Part shown: positions 26,943 through 37,491 of the stretch, piece by piece
How the letters are laid out: every line of letters begins with the position of its first letter
Position numbering within the stretch: position 1 is the stretch's first letter
From: an uncultured Arenicella sp.
GTDB taxonomy: Bacteria; Pseudomonadota; Gammaproteobacteria; Arenicellales; Arenicellaceae
DNA: 64,000 nt
Reading direction: 5' to 3'
NCBI GenBank assembly: GCA_947499305.1
Contig: CANMNN010000025.1
Coordinates: forward strand, 1 to 64,000
Position numbers and translations under genes: made by a program
Notes under the pieces: model-generated
The model's input: the letters and a program-made list of their open reading frames with translations, nothing else
What the model was told of the DNA's origin: nothing
Databases searched by the model: none

Positions 26943-27812
26943 TTATCGGCCTAACTTATTAAGTACGCCCTTAGCGACAACTCGAGCATGGTCGCGAAGT
27001 CTACGGGCACGCCCGGCAACTCTGGTTACGATACTGGGGCCAGGGTGAGCCCGAAAGCCGGGTGTTGTGCAGTCGCCCAAGGTTTCAGGCACAAAATACG
27101 CTCGGCCGTTAGTGCTCTCACTCGGCCGCCAGGCTTTGGGTTTACCTACATAATAGTGAGTCACCTGTGACTTGCGAGTAAGGCTAATATCGTTTTGAGG
27201 TGAACCACCATGCAGTACATTTGCCGCCCAAATCACGGCTTGGCCCTTTTTAATGATGGCTCGACGCTCTTCATAGCCATGCTTTTCAATTAGATTCTCA
27301 ATGCCATTCAAATATTGAGGATACTGATCGTAGCCCGGTTCTAAGCCGAAATCAGGGTAATTCATTTCCTCGAGCTCTTGGCTTTTAGGGTAAATACGCA
27401 AAGGGCCTTGATCTGGGCCAATGTCTTCTAGAGCAACCCAAACACCACACATATTTCCAAAAGGCTCGCAATTGAAATGGATGCTATCCGAGTGAGTAGG
27501 TTGACCCGTGCCTTTGTAGAAGTTTAAAGTTTGAAAAGGCTCTGCCTCCAATCCATAAATTTCCTTTAGAGACGACAACACGCTTTCTGAGGTGGCGATC
27601 TTATAAACCGAGTTTTCAATAAACCATGCATCCTGAATGCGACCAGGGTCAGCGTAGCTAACACCTTCGGGCTCAACACGCTCGTCACCAAAATAGGGAG
27701 ATAAGCCTGCCACAGCGGCATCTAGCACCGCCTCATCGATACCAGTATCGATAATGGCATAGCCATTTTCTTGAAAATATTCCCTGATTGTTGATTGTTC
27801 GGTGAGTTGCAC
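26943..27812 (-). CDS. Phytanoyl-CoA dioxygenase (PhyH) family protein
   Basis: A 289-residue Fe(II)/2-oxoglutarate-dependent oxygenase. The metal-binding facial triad is visible as the HSD in GQPTHSDSIHFN and the distal histidine in VLHGGSPQ; the strand WVALEDIGPDQGPLRIYPKS is typical of the family. The substrate is unknown; relatives hydroxylate acyl-CoAs, ectoine or halogenated and natural-product substrates. The start is a GTG at 27812 with AGGAG ahead; the longer TTG-initiated frame (27842) adds ten residues with no ribosome site. It sits 42 bp upstream of dusA, and a pntAB terminator lies just behind it. Confidence 0.82.
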   Translation of the reverse strand: MQLTEQSTIREYFQENGYAIIDTGIDEAVLDAAVAGLSPYFGDERVEPEGVSYADPGRIQDAWFIENSVYKIATSESVLSSLKEIYGLEAEPFQTLNFYKGTGQPTHSDSIHFNCEPFGNMCGVWVALEDIGPDQGPLRIYPKSQELEEMNYPDFGLEPGYDQYPQYLNGIENLIEKHGYEERRAIIKKGQAVIWAANVLHGGSPQNDISLTRKSQVTHYYVGKPKAWRPSESTNGRAYFVPETLGDCTTPGFRAHPGPSIVTRVAGRARRLRDHARVVAKGVLNKLGR

Positions 27813-27900
27813 GGTACTGCTCCTGATGACTAACGCTGGCAAACTTGAATGATTTGCTCTTAACCAGCTCGGCTTGGATCTAAACCAGCATTATACATCA

Positions 27901-27926
27901 AAAAAAATGCCGCCCGAAGGCGGCAT
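27901..27926 (-). terminator. Intrinsic terminator of pntAB
   Basis: The stem ATGCCGCC/GGCGGCAT with a CGAA-type tetraloop (27907-27926) is followed on the minus strand by a run of seven or more T. It begins 25 nt after the pntB stop. Confidence 0.9.
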
Positions 27927-27950
27927 TTCTCAATTAAAGCCTATTAAAGT

Positions 27951-29336
27951 TTATAAGCCGCTTTTGATCGCATCGACGCTATCTTTAGCGTCACCGAACA
28001 ACATGCGCGTATTCTCTTTAAAGAACAACGGATTCTCAACACCCGCATAGCCAGTTGCCATTGAGCGCTTAGAAACGATCACGGTTTTAGCGTTCCAAAC
28101 TTCCAATACTGGCATGCCAGCAATTGGGCTATTCGGATTCTCTAATGCCGCTGGGTTAACGATGTCATTTGCACCGATCACCACCACTACATCAACCTCG
28201 CCTAAATCATCGTTGATCTCATCCATTTCTAGCACGATGTCATATGGCACATTAGCTTCAGCCAATAGTACATTCATATGACCAGGCATACGGCCAGCAA
28301 CCGGGTGAATCGCGAATTGAACATCAACGCCTTTATCGCGAAGTTGTTTGGTCAAATCAGAGACCGCGTGTTGAGCATTGGCTACCGCCATGCCGTAACC
28401 AGGAACGATCACAACTTTGCTAGCGTCACCCATAAGTTGAGCCACTTCATCTGCTTGAATGGCGACCGCCTCACCCTGTTCTGCGTCATCATCATCACTC
28501 GAACTTGCGGTTCCAAAACCGCCCATGATCACGCTAACGAAATTGCGATTCATCGCTCGGCACATGATGTAGCTCAAGATAGCGCCCGAGCTACCCACTA
28601 AAGCGCCCACAACAATCAGCAAATCGTTGCTTAACATAAAGCCCGTAGCCGCAGCCGCCCAACCTGAATAAGAGTTAAGCATTGAGATTACCACTGGCAT
28701 ATCAGCGCCGCCGATGGCCATTACCATATGCACGCCAAAGGCAAAGGCGATAAGCGTCATCAATACTAGAGGCAAGGTACCGCCGTCATGACCAACGCTC
28801 AAGAACCACCAGCCGATCAACACCCAAAGCACAACCATGCCGATGTTTAGCTGATGACGCATTGGCAGCATCAATGGTTTTGAGCCAATTTTGCCGTTCA
28901 ACTTACCGAAGGCAACAACCGAACCGGTGAAGGTTACTGCGCCAATCAAAATACCGAGATAGACTTCGACACTGTGAATTGTTGCTGCGGCACCGTAAAG
29001 ACCCGCCGCTGGATCAAAGTAGCTAGAAAAGCCGACCAAGACAGCTGCCATACCCACAAAGCTGTGAAGAATTGCAATCAACTCTGGCATTTGCGTCATT
29101 TCAACTTTGGCGGCTAAGCGCGCACCAATGGTGCCGCCGATTACCGCTGCCAAAATCAACCAACCGTAGCTGTCGACGCTTTCGTTCATGATAGTAGCCC
29201 ATACCGCAATCGCCATACCGATGATGCCGTACCAATTACCACGTTTTGATGATTCTTGATTACTCAAGCCAGAGAGGCTCAAGATGAAAAGAATCGCAGC
29301 GGCGATGTAGGCCGCAGAAATAGTTCCCATAGACAT
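27951..29336 (-). CDS. pntB: NAD(P) transhydrogenase subunit beta
   Basis: This 461-residue subunit (E. coli PntB is 462) of the proton-translocating transhydrogenase passes hydride from NADH to NADP+ using the proton gradient. The N-terminal half is a bundle of about eight membrane helices ([20 protein letters not shown] onward). The C-terminal NADP-binding domain has [40 protein letters not shown] and [18 protein letters not shown]. It follows pntA on the same strand with a 12-bp gap and is ended by the terminator at 27901-27926. Confidence 0.96.
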   Translation of the reverse strand: MSMGTISAAYIAAAILFILSLSGLSNQESSKRGNWYGIIGMAIAVWATIMNESVDSYGWLILAAVIGGTIGARLAAKVEMTQMPELIAILHSFVGMAAVLVGFSSYFDPAAGLYGAAATIHSVEVYLGILIGAVTFTGSVVAFGKLNGKIGSKPLMLPMRHQLNIGMVVLWVLIGWWFLSVGHDGGTLPLVLMTLIAFAFGVHMVMAIGGADMPVVISMLNSYSGWAAAATGFMLSNDLLIVVGALVGSSGAILSYIMCRAMNRNFVSVIMGGFGTASSSDDDDAEQGEAVAIQADEVAQLMGDASKVVIVPGYGMAVANAQHAVSDLTKQLRDKGVDVQFAIHPVAGRMPGHMNVLLAEANVPYDIVLEMDEINDDLGEVDVVVVIGANDIVNPAALENPNSPIAGMPVLEVWNAKTVIVSKRSMATGYAGVENPLFFKENTRMLFGDAKDSVDAIKSGL

Positions 29337-29348
29337 GATTTCTCTCCT

Positions 29349-30887
29349 CTATTTACTGAACATTTTCAGCATACGCTGAGTTACTAAAAAGCCACCTGCT
29401 ATGTTGATCGATGCGATCAAAATGGCAATAAAGGCGAGAAACTGCACTAATCCGGAGTCGGAGGATATCTGCAATATCGCTCCCACGACGATGATGCCTG
29501 AAATGGCATTAGTCACACTCATGAGTGGTGTATGCAACGATGCCGTCACACTCCAAATCACCTGATAACCAACAAAACAAGCCAGTACGAACACCGTAAA
29601 ATGACTCATGAAGTCGGGTGGAGCGACCGAACCAACGCCGAGCAACGCCAACAAGGCAGCGCCCATCGCACCAAAGGTCATCTTAGCCTTAGTTGCGTTA
29701 CTCATTTCTGGAGCTGGCTCAGGAGCCTTAGGTGCCTCTTTAGGCTTAGCAGGTGCTGCCGATAATTTCGGTGCGGGCGCAGGCCAGGTGACTTCACCTT
29801 CAAATGCCACGGTGGCGCCACGAATTACTTCGTCCTCCATGTTGATATTGATCACACCGTCTTTCTCAGGCGTTAAATCAGTCAACATGTGACGCAAATT
29901 AGTTGAGTACAACTGCGACGATTGAGTTGCCAAACGACTTGGCAAGTCAGTGTAACCGATGATTTTTACACCTTTATGTGTGACGATCTTATCGGCCTTT
30001 GACAACTTGCAGTTACCACCTTGTTCAGCCGCTAAGTCAACAATCACAGAGCCTGACTTCATGCTCTCAACCATGTCTTTAGTGATCAACTCTGGCGCTG
30101 GGCGACCAGGGATCAAGGCAGTAGTAACGATAATATCGATTTCTTTACATTGTTCACGGAACATCGCCATTTCGGCGTCGATGAACTCCTTACTCATGGT
30201 TTTAGCGTAACCGCCTTCACCTGAGCCATCTTCTTCAAATTCAAGTTCTAAAAACTCAGCACCTAAACTCTCTACCTGCTCTTTGGCTTCTAAGCGAGTA
30301 TCAAATGCGCGAACAATCGCGCCCATGCTCTTCGCTGCACCAATGGCAGCAAGGCCTGCGACACCCGCGCCGATCACCATCACTTTGGCAGGCGGAACCT
30401 TACCCGCCGCAGTTACTTGGCCCGTGAAGAAACGGCCAAATTGATTAGATGCTTCAACAATCGCGCGATAGCCGCCGATGTTAGCCATTGAACTCAAGGC
30501 ATCCATCTTTTGCGAGCGGGATAAACGCGGCACACTGTCCATCGCGATAACATTGATCTTCGCTTCGGCTAGCTTAGCCATGAACTCTTCGTTTTGAGCT
30601 GGCCAGAAAAAACTTATTAGAGTTGTGCCTGCCGCAATTTTAGTCGACTCCTCTTCGGTCACACCACGAACTTTCATGATGATGTCGGTGTCGGCCCATA
30701 TCGCCTCACCTTTTACGACTTCAACACCGGCTTCTTTGTATTCAGCGTCGCTGAACTCTGCCGCCTTACCAGCACCAGCTTCGATGCGAAGGCTGTGCCC
30801 AAGTTTTTGGATATGTTTTGCCGAATCAGGTGTCAGCGCGACGCGCTTCTCACCTTTATAGGACTCCTTCGGAATACTAATTATCAT
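29349..30887 (-). CDS. pntA: NAD(P) transhydrogenase subunit alpha
   Basis: This 512-residue subunit carries the NAD(H)-binding domain ([58 protein letters not shown]) and, after an Ala/Pro/Lys linker, four membrane helices ([20 protein letters not shown] onward). The fused length matches the E. coli type (510), not the split alpha1/alpha2 type. I chose ATG at 30887 (MIISIPKES), which has AGGAG nine bases upstream; the longer frame from 30944 adds 19 unlikely residues. The next gene upstream is a divergent MscS channel. Confidence 0.96.
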   Translation of the reverse strand: MIISIPKESYKGEKRVALTPDSAKHIQKLGHSLRIEAGAGKAAEFSDAEYKEAGVEVVKGEAIWADTDIIMKVRGVTEEESTKIAAGTTLISFFWPAQNEEFMAKLAEAKINVIAMDSVPRLSRSQKMDALSSMANIGGYRAIVEASNQFGRFFTGQVTAAGKVPPAKVMVIGAGVAGLAAIGAAKSMGAIVRAFDTRLEAKEQVESLGAEFLELEFEEDGSGEGGYAKTMSKEFIDAEMAMFREQCKEIDIIVTTALIPGRPAPELITKDMVESMKSGSVIVDLAAEQGGNCKLSKADKIVTHKGVKIIGYTDLPSRLATQSSQLYSTNLRHMLTDLTPEKDGVININMEDEVIRGATVAFEGEVTWPAPAPKLSAAPAKPKEAPKAPEPAPEMSNATKAKMTFGAMGAALLALLGVGSVAPPDFMSHFTVFVLACFVGYQVIWSVTASLHTPLMSVTNAISGIIVVGAILQISSDSGLVQFLAFIAILIASINIAGGFLVTQRMLKMFSK

Positions 30888-31161
30888 TGCGTATAGCTCC
30901 TGCTGTAGTTCTTTGTGTGGGTCTGTTTTCCTGGCCATCATCACCCCGTCAGCGAATCAGACTAGTCAAATTGAACGACTGATTATACGAATGAGCTGCC
31001 TTATTGCTAGGTATTCGCCGAGATGAGGCTCACCATTCTTAGTATTTTTGCAATGAATGGACATTTTGTAAGCGATTTCTGTGCATCAATGATTAGCAAG
31101 CGCCGCACCAGACCAAAGTCAAAACTATCGCTCAAGCCATGTTCCTGTCTATAATCGGGTT

Positions 31162-32241
31162 ATGACTGATTTCATAAATCATTTGAGCGAAACGTTCAGC
31201 CAAGTAGACTTATTCACTCTAGGCGCAAGCTTAGTGCTTTTTTTCGCCGCACACCCTATTTGTAAATGGCTGAATACTGACGAAGGGCTCGTTACGCGCG
31301 TTAGCATGATGCGCATTTTGAACTTCCTTATTATTGTTGCGGTACTTGCCAACGCCTACCTGTTTGAAGAGAACAAAGTTCTGCCTAGAGTGACGCAGTC
31401 GCTTATCGTAATTTACTTTACCGTTTTGTTCACTCAACTCATTAATTTCTTTATTCGACAACGCTTCGGCAAAAAGCGCACCAACAGTAACAATACCGTT
31501 AATGTCTCAGACACCTATTCGAGTCGAGGTTTAAGCTTATTCGTTACCACCATGATGACGCTAATCGCGATTGTCTCCTGCCTGCGCTTAATGGGCTTCG
31601 ACTCCTTACTCGAAGCCGGGGGCGCGCTGGGTTTAATAGGCTTTTTCTTGGCGATGACACAAGGTTCTTGGGCGCCGGACATCATTAGCGGACTAATCAT
31701 CTTAAACAGCCGTTTATGCGAAGAAGGCGATGTTATTCAATTCAATATGGACGGCCAGACCATCGTCGCCAGTATTTTTCGCACAAAGCTGTTTCACACT
31801 GAGTGCTTAGATCTGGCGAATAATCATCGCCTGATGGTACGCAATGCCAAGCTGCGCGACCATGGCATACAAAATCTTTCTAGATTTGCGTCGGCCAAAG
31901 GCTTACGTGAACGCCTGTTATTTAACATCGACTACGCGCATACCAAACAAGAAGTCAGTGCGATGATGCATCGCGCATTCGAAAGCATCGACAAATCTGA
32001 AGGCGTACGAGAAGAACAGTTCGCGCCAGAAATTATGGTGCATGACACTGGCGACTACGCAGTGACTTGGGCGGTTTACTATTACATTAAGGATGTTAAG
32101 CAATTACTAAAGACCAAGCAGATTTTTCGCGAATACATTCTGGCTGAGTCGATTAGCTCAAACATTTCTCTAGCGACGCCAAGTTTGCAAAATAACCATA
32201 TCAGTTTGGAGCAAGCGCAGGTTGCTCAACCTAGTTTATAA
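31162..32241 (+). CDS. MscS-family mechanosensitive channel
   Basis: A 359-residue inner-membrane channel. Four helices are visible: LGASLVLFFAAHPICKWL, RILNFLIIVAVLANAYLF, SLIVIYFTVLFTQLINFFI and LFVTTMMTLIAIVSCLRLMG. The pore-lining helix follows (GALGLIGFFLAMTQGSWAPD), then the beta-domain (EEGDVIQFNMDGQTIVASIF, RNAKLRD) and a C-terminal alpha/beta part. It should open under membrane tension to release solutes on hypo-osmotic shock. The usual GxF-xxAxG pore pattern is only partly kept. It is a monocistronic-looking gene between pntAB (divergent) and glnS. Confidence 0.85.
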   Translation: MTDFINHLSETFSQVDLFTLGASLVLFFAAHPICKWLNTDEGLVTRVSMMRILNFLIIVAVLANAYLFEENKVLPRVTQSLIVIYFTVLFTQLINFFIRQRFGKKRTNSNNTVNVSDTYSSRGLSLFVTTMMTLIAIVSCLRLMGFDSLLEAGGALGLIGFFLAMTQGSWAPDIISGLIILNSRLCEEGDVIQFNMDGQTIVASIFRTKLFHTECLDLANNHRLMVRNAKLRDHGIQNLSRFASAKGLRERLLFNIDYAHTKQEVSAMMHRAFESIDKSEGVREEQFAPEIMVHDTGDYAVTWAVYYYIKDVKQLLKTKQIFREYILAESISSNISLATPSLQNNHISLEQAQVAQPSL

Positions 32242-32368
32242 ACGCCTATTACTCTGCAGCACATATCGGCTACGCCTAGGTAATTCACACGTTTATTAGG
32301 CGCATCACATCCCGCGATCCTTTATAATCGAGGATTGAACTCAGTAATCCACATTCTTGTTTTAAACC

Positions 32369-34060
32369 ATGGCCAAAGCACCTAATCCTAATCATTTTAT
32401 TCGAGCCATAAGCTCGAACGACCTGAAAAACGGCAAGCACGACTATATATACACGCGCTTCCCGCCTGAGCCAAACGGATATCTACACCTTGGCCATGCC
32501 AAATCGATTTGCTTAAACTTTGGGCTAGCGGCAGATCTGGGCGGCAAATGCAATTTACGCTTTGATGACACAAACCCTGAAAAGGAAAGCCTAGAATACA
32601 TGGAGGCGATCCGAGATAGCGTAGCTTGGCTCGGCTTCGAGTGGGATAAACTCTGTTACGCCTCGGATTACTACGACCACCTATATGGCTTCGCGTTAGA
32701 GCTAATCGACAAGGGCCTAGCCTATGTAGACGATTTAAACGCCGAGCAAATGCGCGAATATCGCGGCAGCCTAACCGAAGCAGGTAAAGACAGCCCCAAC
32801 CGCGATCGAGATCCCGCAGAAAGCCGTGATTTGTTTGAGCGCATGCGTGCCGGAGAATTCAAAGAAGGCGAGTACACGCTGCGTGCAAAAATTGATATGG
32901 CGTCGCCGAATATTTCGATGCGTGACCCAATCATCTATCGCATTCGTTTCGCGCACCACTACCGCGCCGGCGACAAGTGGTGCATTTACCCAATGTACGA
33001 CTTCACACACTGTATTTCAGACGCACTAGAGGGCATCACGCACTCACTTTGCACTCTAGAGTTTCAAGACAATCGAGAGCTCTACGACTGGTTCTTAGCC
33101 AACATCACCCTGACCGAAAACTTATTGGGCGAAAAAGGCAAAGCTATGCCCAAGCAAATTGAATTTGGCCGTTCAACATTAGAGTACACCATTGCCAGTA
33201 AACGTAAACTAATTCGGCTTGTTAGCGAAGGCCACGTTAATGGCTGGGATGACCCTCGTTTAACCACGCTGGTTGGCTTACGCAGACGTGGCTATACACC
33301 GGCCTCGATTCGCAATTTTTGTGCGGAGATCGGCGTCACTAAAAAAGACAGCACCATCGACATGGCGGTTCTCGAAAATGCCATTCGCCAAGATTTGGAA
33401 GCATCTGCCAAGCGCGCCTTCGGAGTTTTGAACCCATTGAAACTGGTGATCACTAATTATCCAGAAGATCAGTCTGAAACGTTCACGGTGAACAACCACC
33501 CGAAGGACGAAAGCATGGGCACGCGAGAAATCCCTTTCGGGCGCGAAATTTATATAGAGCAGGACGATTTCATGCTCGACCCGCCGTCTAAGTTTTTCCG
33601 CTTAGGGCCGGGGCGCGAAGTGCGTTTGCGTTATGGCTACGCGGTGACTTGCGACGAAGTCATTCAAGACGACGCCGGCAATGTGATCGAACTGCGTTGC
33701 AGCTATGATCCATTATCGGCAAAAGGCAAAACGGCTGACGGTCGCAAAATTAAAGGCATTATCCACTGGGTAAGCGCGGCTCATGCGGTTGACGCCGAAG
33801 TACGTGTGTACGATCGTCTATACACCGAGCCAAACCCGGGCGCGGCTGAAGACTTTATCAGCTTAATCAACCCTGATTCATTGCAAGTATTCCCGAGTGC
33901 AAAACTCGAACCGAGCCTTGCTGAAGCCAATACTGAAGACCGCTTTCAGTTTGAGCGTGTAGGCTATTTTTGTTTTGATCGAATTGATAGCTCTGAGCAA
34001 AAGCTAGTTATGAATCGCACCGTTAGCCTGCGAGACACCTGGGCAAAAGTTGGGAAGTAA
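32369..34060 (+). CDS. glnS: Glutaminyl-tRNA synthetase
   Basis: This 563-residue class I synthetase charges tRNA-Gln directly. The HIGH motif is in [16 protein letters not shown] (residues 33-48) and the KMSKS equivalent in [12 protein letters not shown]. The family-typical FDDTNPEKE and the anticodon-binding beta-barrel end ([25 protein letters not shown]) are present. E. coli GlnS is 554 residues. With gltX also in this window, the organism uses direct glutaminylation and does not depend solely on the Gat transamidation route. Confidence 0.97.
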   Translation: MAKAPNPNHFIRAISSNDLKNGKHDYIYTRFPPEPNGYLHLGHAKSICLNFGLAADLGGKCNLRFDDTNPEKESLEYMEAIRDSVAWLGFEWDKLCYASDYYDHLYGFALELIDKGLAYVDDLNAEQMREYRGSLTEAGKDSPNRDRDPAESRDLFERMRAGEFKEGEYTLRAKIDMASPNISMRDPIIYRIRFAHHYRAGDKWCIYPMYDFTHCISDALEGITHSLCTLEFQDNRELYDWFLANITLTENLLGEKGKAMPKQIEFGRSTLEYTIASKRKLIRLVSEGHVNGWDDPRLTTLVGLRRRGYTPASIRNFCAEIGVTKKDSTIDMAVLENAIRQDLEASAKRAFGVLNPLKLVITNYPEDQSETFTVNNHPKDESMGTREIPFGREIYIEQDDFMLDPPSKFFRLGPGREVRLRYGYAVTCDEVIQDDAGNVIELRCSYDPLSAKGKTADGRKIKGIIHWVSAAHAVDAEVRVYDRLYTEPNPGAAEDFISLINPDSLQVFPSAKLEPSLAEANTEDRFQFERVGYFCFDRIDSSEQKLVMNRTVSLRDTWAKVGK

Positions 34061-34098
34061 GCGAGCGTTTAGCGATGAGTCAACACACAGCACACTAA

Positions 34099-34542
34099 AT
34101 GATTGAAGGGAAATGCCAGTGCCAGTCAATAAGGTTTAGCTTAAAGTCTATTCCGTTTGAGTGCTGCTATTGCCATTGTTCAATTTGCCGAAAGCTGACC
34201 GGCTCTAGCTTCGGTACTTACGGAACAGTACCGAAGGATAATTTTGAATGGCTTCAAGGCGAAGAGCTGCTCTCAAACTTCAATCAGAATGAAAATCTGC
34301 AGAGAAGCTTTTGCTCTCAATGTGGCTCCTTCTTGAAATCAGTGCACAAGCTAGACCCTACAAATGTATTCATCTCGATCGGCTGCATTGACACAACGAT
34401 CGATGAATTAGAAATTGAATATCAGCAATTTACAGAAAGCAAAGCCCCTTGGCACCGATTGGATTCTGAGATCAAATCGTACAGGAATTGGCCGAAGTGG
34501 GCATTAGAGCGAGCGCGAAGAAACGCGAAATCAGACAATTAG
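34099..34542 (+). CDS. GFA-family (glutathione-dependent formaldehyde-activating type) protein
   Basis: A 147-residue zinc protein of the GFA/CENP-V fold. Zinc ligands: CQC near the start (CQCQSIRF), ECCYCHCSICRKLTGSSFGT, and SFCSQCGSFLKS. Members bind zinc and sometimes glutathione or act as uncharacterised carbon-sulphur lyases; the formaldehyde role of the founder is disputed. It lies 38 bp after glnS on the same strand and could be read through from it. There is no strong ribosome site beyond GAAGG, which lies inside the coding start. Confidence 0.78.
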   Translation: MIEGKCQCQSIRFSLKSIPFECCYCHCSICRKLTGSSFGTYGTVPKDNFEWLQGEELLSNFNQNENLQRSFCSQCGSFLKSVHKLDPTNVFISIGCIDTTIDELEIEYQQFTESKAPWHRLDSEIKSYRNWPKWALERARRNAKSDN

Positions 34543-35028
34543 AAACGGATGAATTGGCAGAAAATTGCCCACAACGGTCAGTCAAAGGGGCAAAAAAACA
34601 TGCCCTATACCCATCTCGGTTTTCTAGGGAGCGCTTAGGACGTTTCATCTCTCAGATAACGGTTAACTTACCATTATTTTCTAGATATTGTACAGACGTG
34701 TCAATCCCCCGATTGGGGGATGAAATACAGAGTGATCTGTTAAGTTTTATCTTTACTAAGAATATTAATACTAAGCGTTCAAAATGCGGGTTAAAACGAT
34801 CAAACAAATTTCCTTGGCTGTTCTGTAATCAACTATTTCATTCACGCTGGCGGCACAAAATAAGGTAGTTGTGATTCCCATAGCGGGCGATGACCTTCGA
34901 ACCAATTGGGCGGGGGTTCGAATCCGTTCGGGCGCGCCATTTCATTAAAAGTGCTAGCCTCTGCCCCTTTATCAAATCAATTGCGACAACACATCTAGAT
35001 AACATTCCAATCTATTATTCTGAGTAAT
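34543..35028. other. Gene-free stretch with hairpin and tRNA remnant
   Basis: No confident gene. A 126-codon frame starting inside the GFA gene is in a shadow frame and lacks protein-like text. A stem (ATCCCCC, GATT, GGGGGAT) lies at 34704-34721, and a tRNA-Arg 3' remnant at about 34889-34939. The stretch separates conserved housekeeping genes from the lineage-specific patch at 35.0-36.4 kb. Confidence 0.5.
34889..34939 (+). tRNA. tRNA-Arg 3' remnant (not functional)
   Basis: GGTTCGAATCCGTTCGGGCG followed by CGCCA is the T-loop, acceptor arm and CCA of a gammaproteobacterial tRNA-Arg (acceptor CGGGCGC, discriminator G). The matching 5' half (GCGCCCG...) is absent, the T-stem no longer pairs fully, and the upstream text does not fold as an anticodon arm. 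This looks like the 3' tRNA scar left at an integration site. No second copy was found in the window. Confidence 0.5.
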
Positions 35029-35781
35029 CTACTGTTCAAAACAATATAAATGCGCGTTCTGTATGCACTCGACAGAAGTACCAGAAGTCCAACCAGATGA
35101 GTCATTGGAAATACCTGATGGGAAATAATCGTCGAAACTCGTTCTTGTCCAGTCGCCGCACACACGTCGTGACACGTTATCTACTAAATTCCCACTAATG
35201 TCTGTGTTAGTGAAAACTGTAACCGCAACCTCACACAGATCATTGCCACTCTCGTCAACACATATGGGATTATCTAATGCGCTACCACTAATCAGGTCAG
35301 CGTAGCTATCAGCTATTTTTGCATCATCTATGCGCACTATGACATTTGAATGCCTTACGAAACGTGTCTGAGGTGACTCAAACGAGCTTGATAACCAAGC
35401 TTTGTACGTTCCACGTAGGCCCGCGCCTTCAGCCAAAGATTGACACGTTGCATCCGCTCCATTTAGCCCACCTAAAGCGCCGGTATAAGTTCCTGACGTT
35501 AAAAATACACGTTTTGTACTGCAGTCTCCATCAGAGCAACTCTGTACATCACAAGGAATTTCCTGCTCACCATCAGGACACAGTAATGTGGCGGCGCCAT
35601 TTTGACATGAATCTGAAGTTAAGATACATGAGCTAACATCATACCCACCCAAGGGTATGACCACCACTCTGGTTTCTTGAGCATAAACCGCTGATACAAC
35701 TAACCCTAGAGTTAATCCAACAGTCACATTATGTAAAAAACTCAACATTGTTAAATACCACCGTTTTATTCTTTGACTCAT
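35029..35781 (-). CDS. Exported DUF1554-domain protein
   Basis: A 250-residue secreted protein with a signal segment ending VVSAVYAQ. A cysteine-rich middle (SSCILTSDSCQNG, CPDGEQEIPCDVQSCSDGDC) is followed by the DUF1554 domain: RVFLTSGTYTGALGGLNGAD, GLRGTYKAWLSSS and the late cysteines in VCGDWT and HLYCFEQ. The domain is known from Leptospira and other surface proteins and resembles lectin-like folds. Function unknown; surface display or adhesion is plausible. The start region is a 17-bp tandem duplication that creates an extra out-of-frame ATG. It lies between a tRNA remnant and another exported protein, in a patch that looks acquired. Confidence 0.7.
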   Translation of the reverse strand: MSQRIKRWYLTMLSFLHNVTVGLTLGLVVSAVYAQETRVVVIPLGGYDVSSCILTSDSCQNGAATLLCPDGEQEIPCDVQSCSDGDCSTKRVFLTSGTYTGALGGLNGADATCQSLAEGAGLRGTYKAWLSSSFESPQTRFVRHSNVIVRIDDAKIADSYADLISGSALDNPICVDESGNDLCEVAVTVFTNTDISGNLVDNVSRRVCGDWTRTSFDDYFPSGISNDSSGWTSGTSVECIQNAHLYCFEQ

Positions 35782-35942
35782 CTTATTCTTTGACCCATCA
35801 AACCTAATAAAACTATTCTCACTGGGTGGTCTCAGGTCTTTGGTTTATGAATATTTTTATTAATCCCACCACGTCGGCTATGAGTATGACAGAGACGTTT
35901 AACTTTGTCTCCAGTTTGCCCTAAGCGGTCATTAGTATTTTG

Positions 35943-36374
35943 CTAAGGTTGAACGGTCTCATTACACAAGGTAAAGGATATTGTGTCCATCCCAGAGAAT
36001 AAATCTAAGCTAATTATTAGAGTGCCAATATCGGCATTCGTAACAGTATACGCGGTCGTCACAAACTGGCCGCCACTAGAGGCTATTATGCGACCGCTAT
36101 TAACGGCTATTAACTCCCACCCGATATTTGATACCGAACTATCTGCGCCCACTTCAATAGTTGCTTCAAGAGTAATAACACTACCAACTTGCAATATGGG
36201 AGTGTCAAACGTGCATGAGACTCCAGAAAGAGTAGGTCCCTGATTTACACTAGTCTGTGCGTGTGCAGGCAAAATGACAGCGTTTAAAACTGGCTTCATC
36301 CATGATGTTGGCGCTATAGCGGCAACCGCACTTACACCCGCTAATTTCTTGAGCGCCTCCCTTTTTTTATTCAC
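35943..36374 (-). CDS. Small exported hypothetical protein
   Basis: A 143-residue protein. The leader (NKKREALKKLAGVSAVAAI, then SWMKPVLNAVILPAHAQT) ends in an AxA-type cleavage site at AHA or AQT. The leader is a type I recall from small exported proteins of marine gammaproteobacteria, unverified. The mature part is a beta-rich sandwich-like domain with two cysteines (SGVSCTFDTPILQVGSVITL, SFTLCNE). No family recognised. It is 161 bp upstream of the DUF1554 gene on the same strand and may be co-expressed as a secreted pair. Confidence 0.55.
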   Translation of the reverse strand: MNKKREALKKLAGVSAVAAIAPTSWMKPVLNAVILPAHAQTSVNQGPTLSGVSCTFDTPILQVGSVITLEATIEVGADSSVSNIGWELIAVNSGRIIASSGGQFVTTAYTVTNADIGTLIISLDLFSGMDTISFTLCNETVQP

Positions 36375-36523
36375 TGTTTACCTCTAGTTGTTTTAATATG
36401 CCAAATGACTGTTGTGAGTATGAATCTGCCTTTTGAAAAGCAAAGTCGGTGTTGTCGGGCTTCATCTAAGCTCGATTTCTGTAACGCCTGATCGAGCTCA
36501 AGCTTTTACAGAAAACCCGCGAA

Positions 36524-37405
36524 CTACTCAACCGATTCTTGACCACCCTGCTCAGCGCCTCGTTCTGCGGCCGCGTTTAATTTTTCAATTGTTTCTATCA
36601 GGCTATCTATTAACTTCTGGCCAGCGATTTGCTCTTCGGCGGTGGCATTTTCTAAGCCTTGAGTGAATTTTTCAAGTTCGGCCATAAGGTCAGTTCCGCT
36701 CTTAGCCATCTCTTCGGCAATCGGCGACATTTCATCACCCAGCTCTAAGATTGCCGCCGCGAGCTCCTCTTCGGAAACAGCGATATCAGACATTGCGTCG
36801 GCCAGATCTTGCTCAACGGTTTTCATTGTCTCACTGGCGATGGCGGCCATTTCTTTTACACCCTGCTCTACTCTAGCTCGATCTTGTTCAAACTGCTCAC
36901 CCGCTAAATACTCTTGAAAGGAATCTACATAGCCAGCAAGCTCCCCTGTACCTACATCAATTGCATCGCCAACCGACCAGGCCACCAGTTCGATCATTGA
37001 ATTCAAGCCTTTTAGCTGCTGACCGTCTTTGAGACCAAACTCCTGTGCCGCTGCACTTGCGTAAATCTCAAGCGGCGAGCCCGGCTTGATACGGTTAACC
37101 GCAACAGCGGCTTGCGAATCAATCTTAGCGGCGGCTTCAGGTTCAATCATCATGATTACCCGCGAACCCGATGACTCGTCCAATGGCTGAACAGCAACCA
37201 CCTGACCAACCTTAGCCTCTTGGTGATACACGCGGGCGCCCTCTTTCACGCCTTGCGCGCTACGAAACTCGGTACTTACTTCAACACCGCTATCGCCACA
37301 TGCTGCAAGCATGAACGCGCTGAAAACTAATATGACAGACTTAAGAATGAGCTTTGGGGCTCGCTGAAAATTTTTGTTAGTTAGATTGATCATTGTCGTG
37401 TCCAT
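36524..37405 (-). CDS. MCE/MlaD-domain lipoprotein
   Basis: A 293-residue lipoprotein: the lipobox LAAC places the lipid on Cys36. An MCE domain follows (VEVSTEFRSAQGVKEGARVY, KVGQVVAVQPL), then a long acidic helical region (SEEELAAAILELGDEMSPIA, EKFTQGLENATAEEQIA). MCE proteins form hexameric rings that carry lipids between membranes, usually with an ABC transporter; none is next to it, so it may work alone or with a distant Mla system. The start could also be the fifth codon (MINLTN), and no strong ribosome site separates the two. It is 87 bp downstream of an endonuclease I gene. Confidence 0.72.
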   Translation of the reverse strand: MDTTMINLTNKNFQRAPKLILKSVILVFSAFMLAACGDSGVEVSTEFRSAQGVKEGARVYHQEAKVGQVVAVQPLDESSGSRVIMMIEPEAAAKIDSQAAVAVNRIKPGSPLEIYASAAAQEFGLKDGQQLKGLNSMIELVAWSVGDAIDVGTGELAGYVDSFQEYLAGEQFEQDRARVEQGVKEMAAIASETMKTVEQDLADAMSDIAVSEEELAAAILELGDEMSPIAEEMAKSGTDLMAELEKFTQGLENATAEEQIAGQKLIDSLIETIEKLNAAAERGAEQGGQESVE

Positions 37406-37491
37406 AGTCTAATTTTTTGATTTGAATCTCAACGTTGCTTAAGTGGATTAGCGTCAGGTAAACACTCTAGGCTTATGGCAACAATATTAGT

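Noticed and set aside
34488..34868. 126-codon frame starting inside the GFA gene
   Set aside because: Shadow of the GFA coding sequence at its start and no protein-like text after it.
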